A DNA stretch of 64,000 nt from Gemmatimonadota bacterium (GTDB lineage: Bacteria > Gemmatimonadota > Gemmatimonadetes > Palauibacterales > KS3-K002): NCBI GenBank assembly GCA_020344215.1, contig CP070815.1, positions 3,256,839-3,320,838 on the forward strand. Reading direction: 5' to 3'. The translations under genes and the position numbers were made by a program. Of the stretch, positions 18,698 to 27,614 are shown piece by piece; positions within the stretch are counted from its first letter, which is position 1; every line of letters begins with the position of its first letter. Below the pieces are notes generated by a model. The model saw only the letters and a program-made list of their open reading frames with translations, had not been told where the DNA came from and made no database searches.

Positions 18698-19468
18698 ATG
18701 GCTGGGAGACCGTACGTACTGGCGGAGACGACGTGGAAGGTTGTCCGGCAGACCGATTACGCGGTCGCCATCCTTCCGTGGGGCGCCAGCGAGGCGCACG
18801 ACTACCACCTGCCCTACGGCACGGACAACATTGAATCGGAGCGGATAGCGATCGAGGCCGCCCGCATAGCCTGGGATGAGGGAGCAAAGGTGATCGTCCT
18901 CCCGACCGTCCCGTTCGGCGTCAACACTCAGCAGCTCGACATCAGACTCACACTCAACCTCAACCCGAGCACTCAAGCCCGGGTCTTGGAAGACCTGGTC
19001 CGGAGCCTCGACTCTCATGGTATCCACAAGCTAGTGATCCTAAACGGGCACGGCGGAAACGACTTTCGCCAGATGATTCGGGAGCTCCAGGTAGACGTGG
19101 GGCTGTTCCTCTGCACCGCGAACTGGTACGAGGTAGCACCTACGGAGGAACTCTTCGACCTGCCGGGCGACCATGCTGGCGAAATGGAAACGAGCCTGAT
19201 GCTGCACCTGGCACCCGATTGGGTCCTGCCGCTCTGCGAGGCAGGAAAGGGTGTCGCGCGGAGCTTCCGAATCAGAGCGTTGAGAGAGCGCTGGGCCTGG
19301 GCACCGAGGCGGTGGACCCAGATCACCTGCGACACCGGTGTCGGCGATCCGACGCGCGCCACGGCCGATAAGGGACGTCGCTTCTTCGAGGATGTAACGA
19401 GACAGATCGCCGAGTTTCTGGTCGAACTCGCGGATGCGGACCTATCCGAACTCTACGACGCCTCGTGA
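18698..19468 (+). CDS. creatininase-family amidohydrolase
   Basis: 256 residues of the creatininase/MftE/FAPy-deformylase fold. Metal-binding residues are visible in LPWGASEAHDYHLPYGTD (Glu and His before the Asp), in LNGHGGNDFR, and in the acidic GDHAGEMETSLMLHL. The family hydrolyses cyclic or open amides (creatinine, formamidopyrimidines, peptide tails), so the substrate cannot be named. The start is ATG 18698, directly after a GTG codon that could also serve. It overlaps nothing and follows the YdjM-like gene closely. Confidence 0.85.
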   Translation: MAGRPYVLAETTWKVVRQTDYAVAILPWGASEAHDYHLPYGTDNIESERIAIEAARIAWDEGAKVIVLPTVPFGVNTQQLDIRLTLNLNPSTQARVLEDLVRSLDSHGIHKLVILNGHGGNDFRQMIRELQVDVGLFLCTANWYEVAPTEELFDLPGDHAGEMETSLMLHLAPDWVLPLCEAGKGVARSFRIRALRERWAWAPRRWTQITCDTGVGDPTRATADKGRRFFEDVTRQIAEFLVELADADLSELYDAS

Positions 19469-19548
19469 TCCCTCAGCACGGCTCGCGTACGCTACCGGCG
19501 AACTCTCCTGGTAAGCCTCGCGTATCAGCGGCGTCTTGAGGAAGTCAG

Positions 19549-20361
19549 CTAGGCTGGTCCTACCATCCGGTACCCATCCTCGGTCGCACGCACGTGCCCT
19601 TCAGCGACGAGCTTCCCCAGGTGGGCAGCCACCGATCCTTCCGCAGCGCCGAACAGGCGGGGATCCAGGTCCTCGTAGACACGAGCCCTGATCTCGGAGG
19701 GTGTGGTCGCGCCGGCGGCGAGCGCGTCGAGCACCTGCCGCTCGCGTTCCCGACGGTGCTCGAGGTACTCGATCAGCTTCTCCGCCGGCTCGTCGATCTC
19801 CGGGCCGTGGCCCGGATAGATGATGGACAGGTCCAGTTCGGCCAGGCGCTCGAGCGTCGACATGTAGGCGGCCATGTCGCCCTCGGGGGGTGCGATCATC
19901 GACGTCCCCTCGCCGAGGATCACGTCCCCGGTGAACAGCGCCCGCGCCTGCGGCCAGTGGAAGCAGACATGATCGGCGCAGTGTCCCGGAGTCAAGATGA
20001 CTTCGAGGTGACCGCCGCCGAAGTCCAGAGTCGAGCCCGCGGCGAGCGGGAGGTCGGGCGGATCGAGCGCCGCTCTCTCAGCGGACTGCGGCGTCGCCGC
20101 CAGCGGCGCGGCCAGCCGCAGGATCAGGTCGGCGGTACCGGCCGCGTGGTCTGCGTGGTAGTGGGTGACACAGACAGCCGCGACCTGAACCGTGCCCAAG
20201 GTGACCTCGACGGCGTCCAGGTGGTCTGCCAGGTCGGGGCCCGGGTCGATCACCAAGCAGGGCTCGGGGCCGAGGACGTACGTGCGCGTGCCGTCGAGGG
20301 TCAGAGGCCCCGGGTTCCCCGCGACCACTACCTTCACCCAACCGCCACCCGACTCAGCCAT
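19549..20361 (-). CDS. metallo-beta-lactamase-fold hydrolase with C-terminal winged helix (LACTB2-like)
   Basis: 270 residues. The dinuclear metal motif is THYHADHAAG, with further ligands in LTPGHCADHVCF, LFTGDVILGEG and YPGHGPEI, so the full MBL ligand set is present. The last roughly 60 residues (LDALAAGATTPSEIRARVYE onward) form the winged-helix-like tail of LACTB2/glyoxalase-II-like proteins. Human LACTB2 is a ribonuclease; bacterial substrates are unknown. The ATG at 20361 follows GCGAGGGTG and overlaps the Nudix stop by eight bases. Two in-frame upstream starts (20376, 20391) are less well placed. It is the third gene of a tightly coupled operon. Confidence 0.87.
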   Translation of the reverse strand: MAESGGGWVKVVVAGNPGPLTLDGTRTYVLGPEPCLVIDPGPDLADHLDAVEVTLGTVQVAAVCVTHYHADHAAGTADLILRLAAPLAATPQSAERAALDPPDLPLAAGSTLDFGGGHLEVILTPGHCADHVCFHWPQARALFTGDVILGEGTSMIAPPEGDMAAYMSTLERLAELDLSIIYPGHGPEIDEPAEKLIEYLEHRRERERQVLDALAAGATTPSEIRARVYEDLDPRLFGAAEGSVAAHLGKLVAEGHVRATEDGYRMVGPA

Positions 20362-21196
20362 CACCCTCGCGCTCATCGTAGCGCGGCTCACCGGGCATCA
20401 CCGGGACGACGTCGCCGTCGAAACGTCGGAGCCGCGGGAGGATCGCTTTGATCTCCGTGCCGCGGAAACACTCGCGCCACTCGGCCACGCTCTCTCCGGC
20501 CTCCAGCCAGCCCAGCGTGCGCGCCGTGGGGAAGAGCATGTGGAGGTCGTAGTCAAAGTACCGCGCCAGCGCTTCGCCCGGAGTGATCCAGACGTGATCG
20601 ACCAGTTCCCCGAGCTCGGCACTGACCTGCGTTGCGGGCGGCGCTTCGACGAAGAAGAACCGGGCATCGTAGCGTCGCGATAGCGATTCCGGTGTGATCC
20701 AGCGGGCGCAGAGCACGAGCCGATCGCCGGCCAGCGTCAGGTCCAGGCTGCTCACGATGTCGATGAAGAGCCTGCGGCCGGCGACGAGCGCCTTCCGCTC
20801 CTCCGCGAGCACTTCAGGACGGGGCGTCGGGCCCGAAGCCAGCAGCACACCCGTCTCTTCGAACAGCTCGCGGAGCCCCGCTACCACGAAGGTCCGAGCA
20901 GAGGGGCCGTCCGGGTCAGCGGCACCCATCACCGCCTCCTCAGGGGGCTCGTCCAGCCAGTCCTCCCACGCCGCATCGGCATCGGCCGCGTCTAGCACGC
21001 CGCCAGGGAAGACGTAGGCGCCGGCTGCAAAACCCACGTCGGCACGACGGCGGACGAGAAGTACCTCGGGTCCTATTTCCGCGTCGCGAGCCAGGATAAC
21101 CCCGGCAGCAGGCCGCGGTCGTGGCGGCATGCGCCCCTGCCCCATCGCCTCGGCGGTGGCGAGCTCCTGTGCCTCCAAGCGATAGCGGCGGCTCAT
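20354..21196 (-). CDS. Nudix hydrolase, NUDT19/NUDT7-like with split Nudix box
   Basis: 280 residues. The Nudix signature is interrupted: FPGGVLDAADADAAW is followed about 40 residues later by RELFEETGVLL, an insertion typical of the NUDT19/CoA-diphosphatase-like branch. RTFVVAGLRELFEETG supplies the Glu residues that bind Mg. Likely substrates are CoA or acyl-CoA derivatives, by family resemblance only. The start codon overlaps the stop of the upstream alpha/beta hydrolase as ATGA, and its own end overlaps the MBL gene, so the three are almost certainly one transcript. Confidence 0.85.
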   Translation of the reverse strand: MSRRYRLEAQELATAEAMGQGRMPPRPRPAAGVILARDAEIGPEVLLVRRRADVGFAAGAYVFPGGVLDAADADAAWEDWLDEPPEEAVMGAADPDGPSARTFVVAGLRELFEETGVLLASGPTPRPEVLAEERKALVAGRRLFIDIVSSLDLTLAGDRLVLCARWITPESLSRRYDARFFFVEAPPATQVSAELGELVDHVWITPGEALARYFDYDLHMLFPTARTLGWLEAGESVAEWRECFRGTEIKAILPRLRRFDGDVVPVMPGEPRYDEREGDG

Positions 21197-22110
21197 GAAC
21201 CGGCCTCCTCATGGAGGAACCCGCGGATCTCGGCGAACGTGCGTCCGGCTTGCTCCAGGTACGGAAGATGTCCGCTCTGCTCCAGCACGACCAGTCGCGC
21301 TGCCGGCAACAGCGCCGCGAGTTCCTCGGCCCACTCCATCGGTATCGGATCGTAGCGACCGTGGAGGATCAGTGTCGGTACGTCCACCGTCTCGAGTCTG
21401 CGCCGTAGTTCCGGGCCCTGACCCTTGAGGCTGGCCCAGGTCGCCTGGCGCGCTTGCTCCTGCACGACGAACGGCGTCACATCACGGGCTTCACGCGGAT
21501 CCCGGAAGTACCCGGCAACGCTCAGGATGAAGCGGCGTTGCCAGTACGCAGCGGTATCCTGCTCCTCGAGACCGGAAGAGTCGAGCTCGGCACGCATTCG
21601 CATCACGAGAGCGGAGCGGGAACGCCGCTCGAACTCCTCCCTGAAGCGGCGATGGTAGTCGCCCCACCCCGTTGCCGGCGCGACGAGCGCCAAGGCCCGG
21701 ACTCGCTCCGGATACTCGGCCGCGTAGAGGAGAGCGAGCAGCGCACCCCACGAGTATGCTGCGAGGGTCAACCGCTCGAATCCCCATGCGTGGCGCAGCG
21801 ACTCGAGGTCGGCCACGTGATGGCGCCAGCCGATCTCGGTCGGGCGTGGCACCGACGAGCGCCCCCCGCCGCGCTGGTCGTAGAAGTACAGGTGGAACTC
21901 GTCGGCCAGCCGGCTAAACGAAGGATACAGATAATCGTGGCTGGCGCCCGGGCCACCGTGCAGGACGACCACCGGCCGCCCACTGCCCACTTCGCAGACG
22001 AACAGCGGGCAGTCGCCGCACTCGACGGTATAACCCCGCGCCGAGCCCTGCCCCGCTTCTTCGCGTTGCGGCGCGGGCCGCGGGCCTTTGTCAGATCGAG
22101 AACCGTCCAC
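21193..22110 (-). CDS. alpha/beta hydrolase, proline-iminopeptidase-like
   Basis: About 305 residues. The oxyanion-hole motif is VVLHGGPGASHDYL, and FYDQRGGGRSS is the conserved loop of prolyl iminopeptidases. The nucleophile elbow reads AAYSWGALLA, so the first glycine of G-x-S-x-G is Ala. PTLILHGRYDPIP carries the acid and LEQSGHLPYLE the catalytic His. It probably releases N-terminal residues or hydrolyses small esters in the cytosol. The start is uncertain: GTG at 22110 is given, GTG 22122 and an ATG at 22179 are possible, but the last would overlap the divergent M28 peptidase. First gene of the hydrolase-Nudix-MBL operon. Confidence 0.83.
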   Translation of the reverse strand: MDGSRSDKGPRPAPQREEAGQGSARGYTVECGDCPLFVCEVGSGRPVVVLHGGPGASHDYLYPSFSRLADEFHLYFYDQRGGGRSSVPRPTEIGWRHHVADLESLRHAWGFERLTLAAYSWGALLALLYAAEYPERVRALALVAPATGWGDYHRRFREEFERRSRSALVMRMRAELDSSGLEEQDTAAYWQRRFILSVAGYFRDPREARDVTPFVVQEQARQATWASLKGQGPELRRRLETVDVPTLILHGRYDPIPMEWAEELAALLPAARLVVLEQSGHLPYLEQAGRTFAEIRGFLHEEAGS

Positions 22111-22166
22111 TATTCCCAGCACGTCCGTTGAATTCGGGGCCCACCCCGGATAGTTTCGAGCCTGCC

Positions 22167-23921
22167 ATGACAAGATCAATCGAATCAGTTGCGTACATAT
22201 CGCGCAACCAGGGAAGACCTTTCCGGCGCCGGGCCCTGCTACTGCTGGCCCTGGCGACGACGTGCGTCTTCATCGTTCCCGGGCCGGCGGTCGCCCAGGA
22301 GATCGACCCGGAGGTGCTGCTGGCCCACGTGAAGTACCTGGCGAGCGACGAGCTGGCCGGTCGCGAGGCGGGTGAGCCGGGCGCCGACAGCGCCGCGGCC
22401 TATATCGCCAAGCAGTTCGAGTCGTACGGGCTCGAGCCGCCGGGCACGGAAAGCTACCGGCAACCGTTCGAGATCACGACGACGATCTCGATCGCGCCAG
22501 ACAGCCGCCTACTGCTGCGCTCGGGGCGTGGCTCCATGACGCTCGAACTCTTCAAGGAGTGGGTGCCCTTCAATTTCTCGGGCGCCGGGTCTGCCAGCGG
22601 GGAGGTCTCCCACGCAGGCTACGGACTGCGCGACGAGGACTACGAGGAGCTAGAGTCGCGCGAGGGGCCCGGGATCGCTCTGCTGCGCGGCGGCGTCCCT
22701 GAGGATTTCGACCCGCACGGCTCGGGCGTGGACCCGTCGCCGCGCCGCAAGGCGACCGCCGCCCGGGACGCGGGCGCGGAAGCGGTGCTGATCACCGTCT
22801 TGCAGCTCCGCGTGCCGCAGGCGGGAGACCCGCCACACTCGCTGGGCATCCCGGCGGTCCAGATCATCGAGAGCGAGGAGATCCTAGCGTGGCTCGAGGA
22901 CGACGACCTCAGCATCGTCCTCGAGGCGAAGGTCGAGCCGCTACGCGTGGCCGTTTACAACGTGGTCGGCCAGCTGCCCGGCGCCGATCCGGCAGTGGCC
23001 GACGAGTTGATCGTGGTGGGCGCGCACTACGACCACCTGGGGATGGGCGGCCCGGGCTCGCTTGCGCCGGACCTGGAAGAGCCCCACAACGGCGCCGACG
23101 ACAACGCCTCCGGTACAGCGTTGTTGCTGGGGATCGCCCAGTACTTCGCGGCGCACCCGGAGGCGCGGCCGGCGCGCAGCCTGGTCTTCGTCGCCTTCTC
23201 GGCCGAGGAGATGGGACTACTTGGCTCGGAGTATTTCATCAGCCACGCGCCCTTCCCGCTCGAGAAAGTCACCGCGATGCTGAACTTCGACATGGTGGGC
23301 CGGGTGCGCGAGGGTAAGCTCCAGGTCTTCGGGACCGAGACGGCCGAGGAGTTCGCGGCGCTGCTCGATTCGCTGGACGCCGCCAGCCCGCTGGCGCTCA
23401 GCTATGTCGGCGATGGCTACGGTCCCAGCGACCAGACCTCGTTCTACGCCCGCGAGATCCCCGTCCTCCACCTGTTCAGCGGTACGCACTCCGAGTATCA
23501 CCGACCGGAGGACGACTGGCAGCTGATCAACGCCGCGGGCATGGCCGAGGTCGGCGCCCTGGCGATCGGGCTCATCCGCGAGCTCGGCGAGCGGCCGGGC
23601 GCTCTCACCCTGATCAAGCAGGAGCGGCCACAGGCGCGCGGCGGCGGTGGATACGGTCCGTACTTGGGGACGGTCCCCGACTTCGGCGAGGTGGAAGGCG
23701 GCGGCCTGCGTCTTTCGGGCGTTCGCGAGGGCAGCCCGGCCGACCAGGCGGGTCTGCAGGGGGGCGATGTAGTGATCGAGTTCGCCGGCAACGAAGTCTT
23801 GAACATCTACGACTACACCTACGCGCTCCGGGACCACGCACCCGGCGATACGGTGGTCATCAAGGTGCGGCGCGAGGGCGAAGTCGTGGAACTGACCGCG
23901 GTGCTCGGCCGACGTCAGTAG
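22167..23921 (+). CDS. secreted M28-family aminopeptidase with PA and PDZ domains
   Basis: 584 residues. The signal peptide runs to about 45 (RRRALLLLALATTCVFIVPG, cleavage near AVAQ). The peptidase core is split by a PA-like insertion around 120-250. Zinc ligands and catalytic acids follow: GAHYDHLGM, NGADDNASG, FSAEEMGLLG, LNFDMVGR and the late His in GTHSEYHRPEDDW. A C-terminal PDZ domain occupies the last 90 residues (VREGSPADQAGLQGGDVVIE). It should act in the periplasm or outside the cell, releasing N-terminal amino acids from peptides. It starts divergently from the alpha/beta hydrolase operon. The ATG at 22167 is used because it gives a normal n-region. Confidence 0.92.
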   Translation: MTRSIESVAYISRNQGRPFRRRALLLLALATTCVFIVPGPAVAQEIDPEVLLAHVKYLASDELAGREAGEPGADSAAAYIAKQFESYGLEPPGTESYRQPFEITTTISIAPDSRLLLRSGRGSMTLELFKEWVPFNFSGAGSASGEVSHAGYGLRDEDYEELESREGPGIALLRGGVPEDFDPHGSGVDPSPRRKATAARDAGAEAVLITVLQLRVPQAGDPPHSLGIPAVQIIESEEILAWLEDDDLSIVLEAKVEPLRVAVYNVVGQLPGADPAVADELIVVGAHYDHLGMGGPGSLAPDLEEPHNGADDNASGTALLLGIAQYFAAHPEARPARSLVFVAFSAEEMGLLGSEYFISHAPFPLEKVTAMLNFDMVGRVREGKLQVFGTETAEEFAALLDSLDAASPLALSYVGDGYGPSDQTSFYAREIPVLHLFSGTHSEYHRPEDDWQLINAAGMAEVGALAIGLIRELGERPGALTLIKQERPQARGGGGYGPYLGTVPDFGEVEGGGLRLSGVREGSPADQAGLQGGDVVIEFAGNEVLNIYDYTYALRDHAPGDTVVIKVRREGEVVELTAVLGRRQ

Positions 23922-23966
23922 GAGCAGCAGGCGGACTGATTCGGCCAGAGCGCTGGGGTGAGGGGC

Positions 23967-23993
23967 GGGCCGGAGCGTGACGCGTTCCGGCCC
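23967..23993. terminator. hairpin between convergent genes
   Basis: GGGCCGGA and TCCGGCCC form an 8-bp stem, and the loop contains a further GCG/CGC pair. It sits between the stop codons of the M28 peptidase and the TM2 protein. There is no strong T run on either side, so it may be a weak or factor-assisted bidirectional terminator. Confidence 0.5.
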
Positions 23994-23996
23994 GGT

Positions 23997-24479
23997 CTAC
24001 ATCTTGTCGGGCTCCAAGCGGCGTCGCGCCTGCAGTTCCGGGAAGTAGTACACGATCACGCCGCTCTCCGGCTCATTCCCCACGTCGACGTAGCCGCTAG
24101 CCACCATCTCGCGCAACACCTGCTCCGCCTCCGCGAACGAGAAGCCGGTGATCATCGCGGCCTGCGTGACGGTCAGCGCGCCGCCCTCCCGCATCGCCGC
24201 ATCCAGCAGGAGCTGTTGCGGCGTGCGCTGCGGCTGGGCATAGCGCAAGGCGCGCATGGAGCGCGCCTCCTCCAGTAGGTTGGCCTCGTCCACCTGGCGG
24301 CGCATGGTGATCAGGTCGTACAGCTGGCCGATACCGCCCAGCCCCCAGGTGAAGAGCCAGAGGAAGCCCGTCCCGTACTTGCCCAGGTAGAGGCGGTGGA
24401 GCCCGGCGAAACCGAAGAGCCAACCCGCCCAAAGGCCGTACGCGATACCTTCCTTGAACTTCTTCTCGCCTTTCTGCAT
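23997..24479 (-). CDS. TM2-domain membrane protein
   Basis: 160 residues. The TM2 domain is at about 10-60: two hydrophobic helices around GFAGLHRLYLGKYGTGFLW and the conserved GGIGQLYDL. The C-terminal half is soluble and looks like a small winged-helix-like segment (GGALTVTQAAMITGFSFAEA, then a Y-F-P-E-L ending), which recurs in TM2 proteins with a regulatory tail. The role is unknown. The ATG at 24479 (MQKGEKKFKEGIAYG) is preferred over an upstream start because the preceding codons encode no conserved sequence. Confidence 0.8.
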   Translation of the reverse strand: MQKGEKKFKEGIAYGLWAGWLFGFAGLHRLYLGKYGTGFLWLFTWGLGGIGQLYDLITMRRQVDEANLLEEARSMRALRYAQPQRTPQQLLLDAAMREGGALTVTQAAMITGFSFAEAEQVLREMVASGYVDVGNEPESGVIVYYFPELQARRRLEPDKM

Positions 24480-24685
24480 GCTGGCTTCCAGTCTCGAGGT
24501 GCCCGTCCCGCCTGAACGAGCCTCTCGCGCGCACTTGCCTCCCACTTATTATAGACGGGGGCGCACGCTGCCGGAGTTTCACAGACGGCGGGGCACGGCG
24601 CGCGCTGCGGCGCCGCCCTGCAAGCTAAGCCGCACGCCTGACCGCCTCAAGGTGTCGAGCGATCCCCAGCCGAGGAGGCGATATC

Positions 24686-25507
24686 ATGAGCCGCCACCTG
24701 CTGCTCACCCTCAGCACGCTGGTCCTGGCCGGATGTGCCGGCGCCGGCGGCCCGACCTACGAGTTCGGGCCCAGCGAGGCGCCGCTGCGCTACGCGCTCG
24801 ACGACCAGGGAACCCTTCTCGTCGAGACCCCCGTCGGGGAGCAGCGCTCCACCGACTCCACGGTAGCGACGCTTGTATTCAATATCGGCGGCGGCGAGGC
24901 CGGGGGCCACCGAGTGACGGTGACATTCGAGGCCCTGGAGGTGTGGGCCGGCGGCGACTTCCAGCAAGAGCACTTCGAGGGCGGCGATCTGCTCGCGAAG
25001 CCGTTCACCGGCACGCTGGCTGACGATGGGAGCATCACCGTGACCGCGGCGCCGGAGATCGCGGCGAGGCTCGAGGAGGTCGCAAACCCAAACGCACTCT
25101 TCTCCTACTTATTACCGCCTCTGCCTCCGGGCGGCGACGAACGAACGGAGGCATGGGCACACACGAGGACCGAAACCTCGGAAGCGGAGATGACGGTGGA
25201 GACGTTTTACGAGGGGACCGCCAGCTTCGCCGGCGACACGACCTGGAACGGCACCGCCGCCCGCGTCATCGTGTCCCAGGAGACCGTCACTTCCATGGGG
25301 CACGGCACGCCGGCCGGATCGCCCGGCGCGATCGAGTTCACCATGCACGGCAAAGCGACGACCCGTTACGTTTGGGATCCGCAAGGCGCGGTGATGCTCG
25401 CATCGAGCTCGACCACGGAGCTCGCAGGCGAGCTTGAGGTCATCGGCATGGCAATGACGATGCCGGTCTCTTACCACGGCCGCAGGGATGTGTGGCTGAA
25501 ACGCTAG
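24686..25507 (+). CDS. predicted lipoprotein of unknown function
   Basis: 273 residues. The signal sequence is MSRHLLLTLSTLVLAGC with a canonical lipobox LAGC, so lipidation at C17 and anchoring in the outer membrane are expected. The mature protein is rich in beta-prone Thr/Gly/Glu segments (TVTFEALEVWAGGDF, GAIEFTMHGKATTRY), suggesting a lipocalin- or barrel-like sandwich, but I do not recognise a family. An M48 lipoprotein gene follows after 67 bases on the same strand; co-transcription is plausible. An AGGAGGCG Shine-Dalgarno lies just before the ATG. Confidence 0.75.
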   Translation: MSRHLLLTLSTLVLAGCAGAGGPTYEFGPSEAPLRYALDDQGTLLVETPVGEQRSTDSTVATLVFNIGGGEAGGHRVTVTFEALEVWAGGDFQQEHFEGGDLLAKPFTGTLADDGSITVTAAPEIAARLEEVANPNALFSYLLPPLPPGGDERTEAWAHTRTETSEAEMTVETFYEGTASFAGDTTWNGTAARVIVSQETVTSMGHGTPAGSPGAIEFTMHGKATTRYVWDPQGAVMLASSSTTELAGELEVIGMAMTMPVSYHGRRDVWLKR

Positions 25508-25574
25508 GCATTGAGTGCATCCTCTACCCAAGTACGTGAGACGAAACGGTCATTCTAGCCTGAGGTTGGCAACG

Positions 25575-27032
25575 ATGTCGGTTATCAAGCGAACGCGATC
25601 GTTCCCGCTCGTGGTCCTCGCCGCCGCGACCGTCATGGGTTGCCCGGTGAACCCGGCAACCGGTGAGCGCCAGCTCATCTTGATCAGCGAGGCCGAAGAG
25701 ATCGAACTGGGGCGCCAGGTCGCCGAGCAGGTGGAAGCACAGATGGGGTTCTACGACGACCCGGACCTCCAGGAGTACGTGAACCAGATCGGCATGGACC
25801 TCGCCTCCCGATCGGAGAAGCCCAACCTGCCATGGAGCTTCAAGGTCGTCGACGACGTCGTCGTCAACGCCTTCGCCCTACCCGGCGGCTTCATCTTCGT
25901 TACCCGCGGTATCCTGGCCCACTTCAACTCGGAGGCGGAGTTGGCCGGTGTGCTCGGGCACGAGATCGGGCACGTCACGGCACGTCACTCGGCTGAGCAG
26001 ATCAGCCGTGCGCAGATGGCCCAGTTGGGCGTCGGGGTAGGTGCCGTCTTCGTGCCCGAGATCGCGACGTATGGCGACTTCATCAATGTCGGCCTCGGCC
26101 TGCTCTTCCTGAAGTTCGGGCGCGACGACGAGCGGCAGTCGGACGACCTCGGGTTCCGCTACATGACGCGCGCCGGGTACGACCCCAGCGAGATGGTGGA
26201 CGTCTTCGACATGCTCGGGCGGGTGAGCGAGGCCGCGGGCGGCGGCGGTATCCCCGCCTGGTTGTCCACCCATCCAGATCCGGGCGAGCGACGCGAGCGG
26301 ATGGCGGAGAGGCTCGTCGAGGCCGGGGGCTCGTTCGGGGGCCAGGTGGGGCACGAGCGCTACCTGCGCGTGATCGACGGACTCGTGTTCGCTGTGAACC
26401 CGCGAAACGGCTTCTTCCGCGGCAGTACTTTCCTGCACCCCGACCTCCAGTTCCAGATCGAGTTCCCAGCGGAGTGGAGGACCCAGAACATGGCGCACGC
26501 CGTAGCGGCGCTCAGTCCCGACGAGGACGCTCTGATTCAGCTCACCTTGGCCGACGAAGACGCCATCGATCAGGCGGCCGACAGCTTCTTCCACCAAGAG
26601 GGTATCCAGATCCGATCCAGGTCCAGTGATCGGATAAACGGCCTGCCGGCGCATGCAGGCTACTTCGGCGCGACGACGGGCGACGGCACCGAGCTGCGCG
26701 GCCTCGCCGTCTTTATCGAATACAAGGGCGACATCTACCAGATCCTCGGCTACACCTTGTCGGGTGAGTGGAGTACGTACGCGGGCGCGTTCCGGAGCTC
26801 ACTTCGCAGCTTCGACCGCTTGACGGATCGCGACGCGCTCCACGCCCAGCCCCGGCGCATCGAGATCATCACGCTGGACCGCGCGATGACACTCAGCGAG
26901 TTCGCCGAACGCTATCCGTCATCGGTGGACATCGCCACCTTGGCGCTGATCAACGGCGTCGGCGAAGACGATACGATCGCCGCCGGTGAGTCCGTGAAAC
27001 GGGTGGTGGGCGAGGGCTTGCCGGAGGAGTAG
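25575..27032 (+). CDS. M48-family metalloprotease lipoprotein, BepA-like
   Basis: 485 residues. A hydrophobic signal with VMGC gives a lipoprotein N-terminus, followed by the NPATGERQ segment common to periplasmic M48 proteins. The zinc motif is HEIGH in VLGHEIGHVTARHSAEQ, and the third ligand lies in RDDERQSDDLGFRYMTRAGYDP. WLSTHPDPGERRE is the typical end of the M48 core. The remaining 200 residues include a soluble domain and a LysM-like C-terminus (TLSEFAERYPSSVDIATLALIN). E. coli BepA assists outer-membrane protein assembly and degrades misfolded LptD; a similar envelope quality-control role is inferred. The ATG at 25575 is chosen because it starts the signal sequence. Confidence 0.9.
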   Translation: MSVIKRTRSFPLVVLAAATVMGCPVNPATGERQLILISEAEEIELGRQVAEQVEAQMGFYDDPDLQEYVNQIGMDLASRSEKPNLPWSFKVVDDVVVNAFALPGGFIFVTRGILAHFNSEAELAGVLGHEIGHVTARHSAEQISRAQMAQLGVGVGAVFVPEIATYGDFINVGLGLLFLKFGRDDERQSDDLGFRYMTRAGYDPSEMVDVFDMLGRVSEAAGGGGIPAWLSTHPDPGERRERMAERLVEAGGSFGGQVGHERYLRVIDGLVFAVNPRNGFFRGSTFLHPDLQFQIEFPAEWRTQNMAHAVAALSPDEDALIQLTLADEDAIDQAADSFFHQEGIQIRSRSSDRINGLPAHAGYFGATTGDGTELRGLAVFIEYKGDIYQILGYTLSGEWSTYAGAFRSSLRSFDRLTDRDALHAQPRRIEIITLDRAMTLSEFAERYPSSVDIATLALINGVGEDDTIAAGESVKRVVGEGLPEE

Positions 27033-27042
27033 CGAAGCACGC

Positions 27043-27564
27043 TTACGCGCCGAGACCCGTCAACGTGCGTTCGAGCTGGTCGAAGTGCCGCAGATCGTGA
27101 CCGGCCAGCAGCTCGATCGTCAGGCCGACACTCTCCTCCCCGCGTTCCGAATGGATGCCGCGGCGCTCCCAGGCCGGCCCTCTCGTCCGCAGGTAGAGGT
27201 CGAGATTCAATCCTCTCAGCCGCCGAAGCTCCTCCAACAGCATGGAGATCGGGCGATCGTTGTGGGCCATGCCCCTGACCATCACATCCTGATCGTACCC
27301 GGCGATCGCCGGCCCCTCGTGGCTCAGCATGATTCGTAGGCGGTACCCGTGCACCCACTCGGTGTCACCAAGGTGCCCCAGCACCTCCTTCACCGACCAT
27401 GCGCCTTCCCCCGGGCGCCTGGAGAGCAGCGTCTCGTCGATCCCCTTGAGGCGCTCCTCGATGCGCCGCGGCGTGTGCGCCAACACATCGAGTGGGTCGC
27501 GGTCACCCAACAGGTCCAGCAGCTCGTTGCGATAGGACTCGAATTCTGTAACCGGGTCGGCCAT
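27043..27564 (-). CDS. DinB-family (four-helix) protein
   Basis: 173 residues. The DinB/YfiT metal-binding fold is indicated by WSVKEVLGHLGDTEW (first His) and AGHDLRHFDQLERTL (second and third His near the C-terminus). Members include thiol S-transferases and uncharacterised stress proteins; the substrate cannot be told. The ATG at 27564 has GAAGG about eight bases upstream; ATG 27570 and GTG 27573 are alternatives. A perfect 22-bp palindrome ends 18 bases before this start and looks like an operator for this gene. It converges on the M48 gene, with ten bases between stop codons. Confidence 0.85.
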   Translation of the reverse strand: MADPVTEFESYRNELLDLLGDRDPLDVLAHTPRRIEERLKGIDETLLSRRPGEGAWSVKEVLGHLGDTEWVHGYRLRIMLSHEGPAIAGYDQDVMVRGMAHNDRPISMLLEELRRLRGLNLDLYLRTRGPAWERRGIHSERGEESVGLTIELLAGHDLRHFDQLERTLTGLGA

Positions 27565-27582
27565 CGACATCACCTTCGGGGC

Positions 27583-27604
27583 TCAATATCCAATTGGATA
27601 TTGA
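27583..27604. promoter_or_regulatory. 22-bp perfect palindrome, operator candidate
   Basis: The half-site TCAATATCCAA is followed immediately by its exact reverse complement TTGGATATTGA. It is AT-rich, has no loop and no T run, so it is not a terminator. It lies 18 bases upstream of the dinB-like start codon and 11 bases beyond the stop of the S9 peptidase gene. The size and symmetry fit a dimeric regulator site overlapping the promoter. Confidence 0.55.
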
Positions 27605-27614
27605 AGCACCCCCG

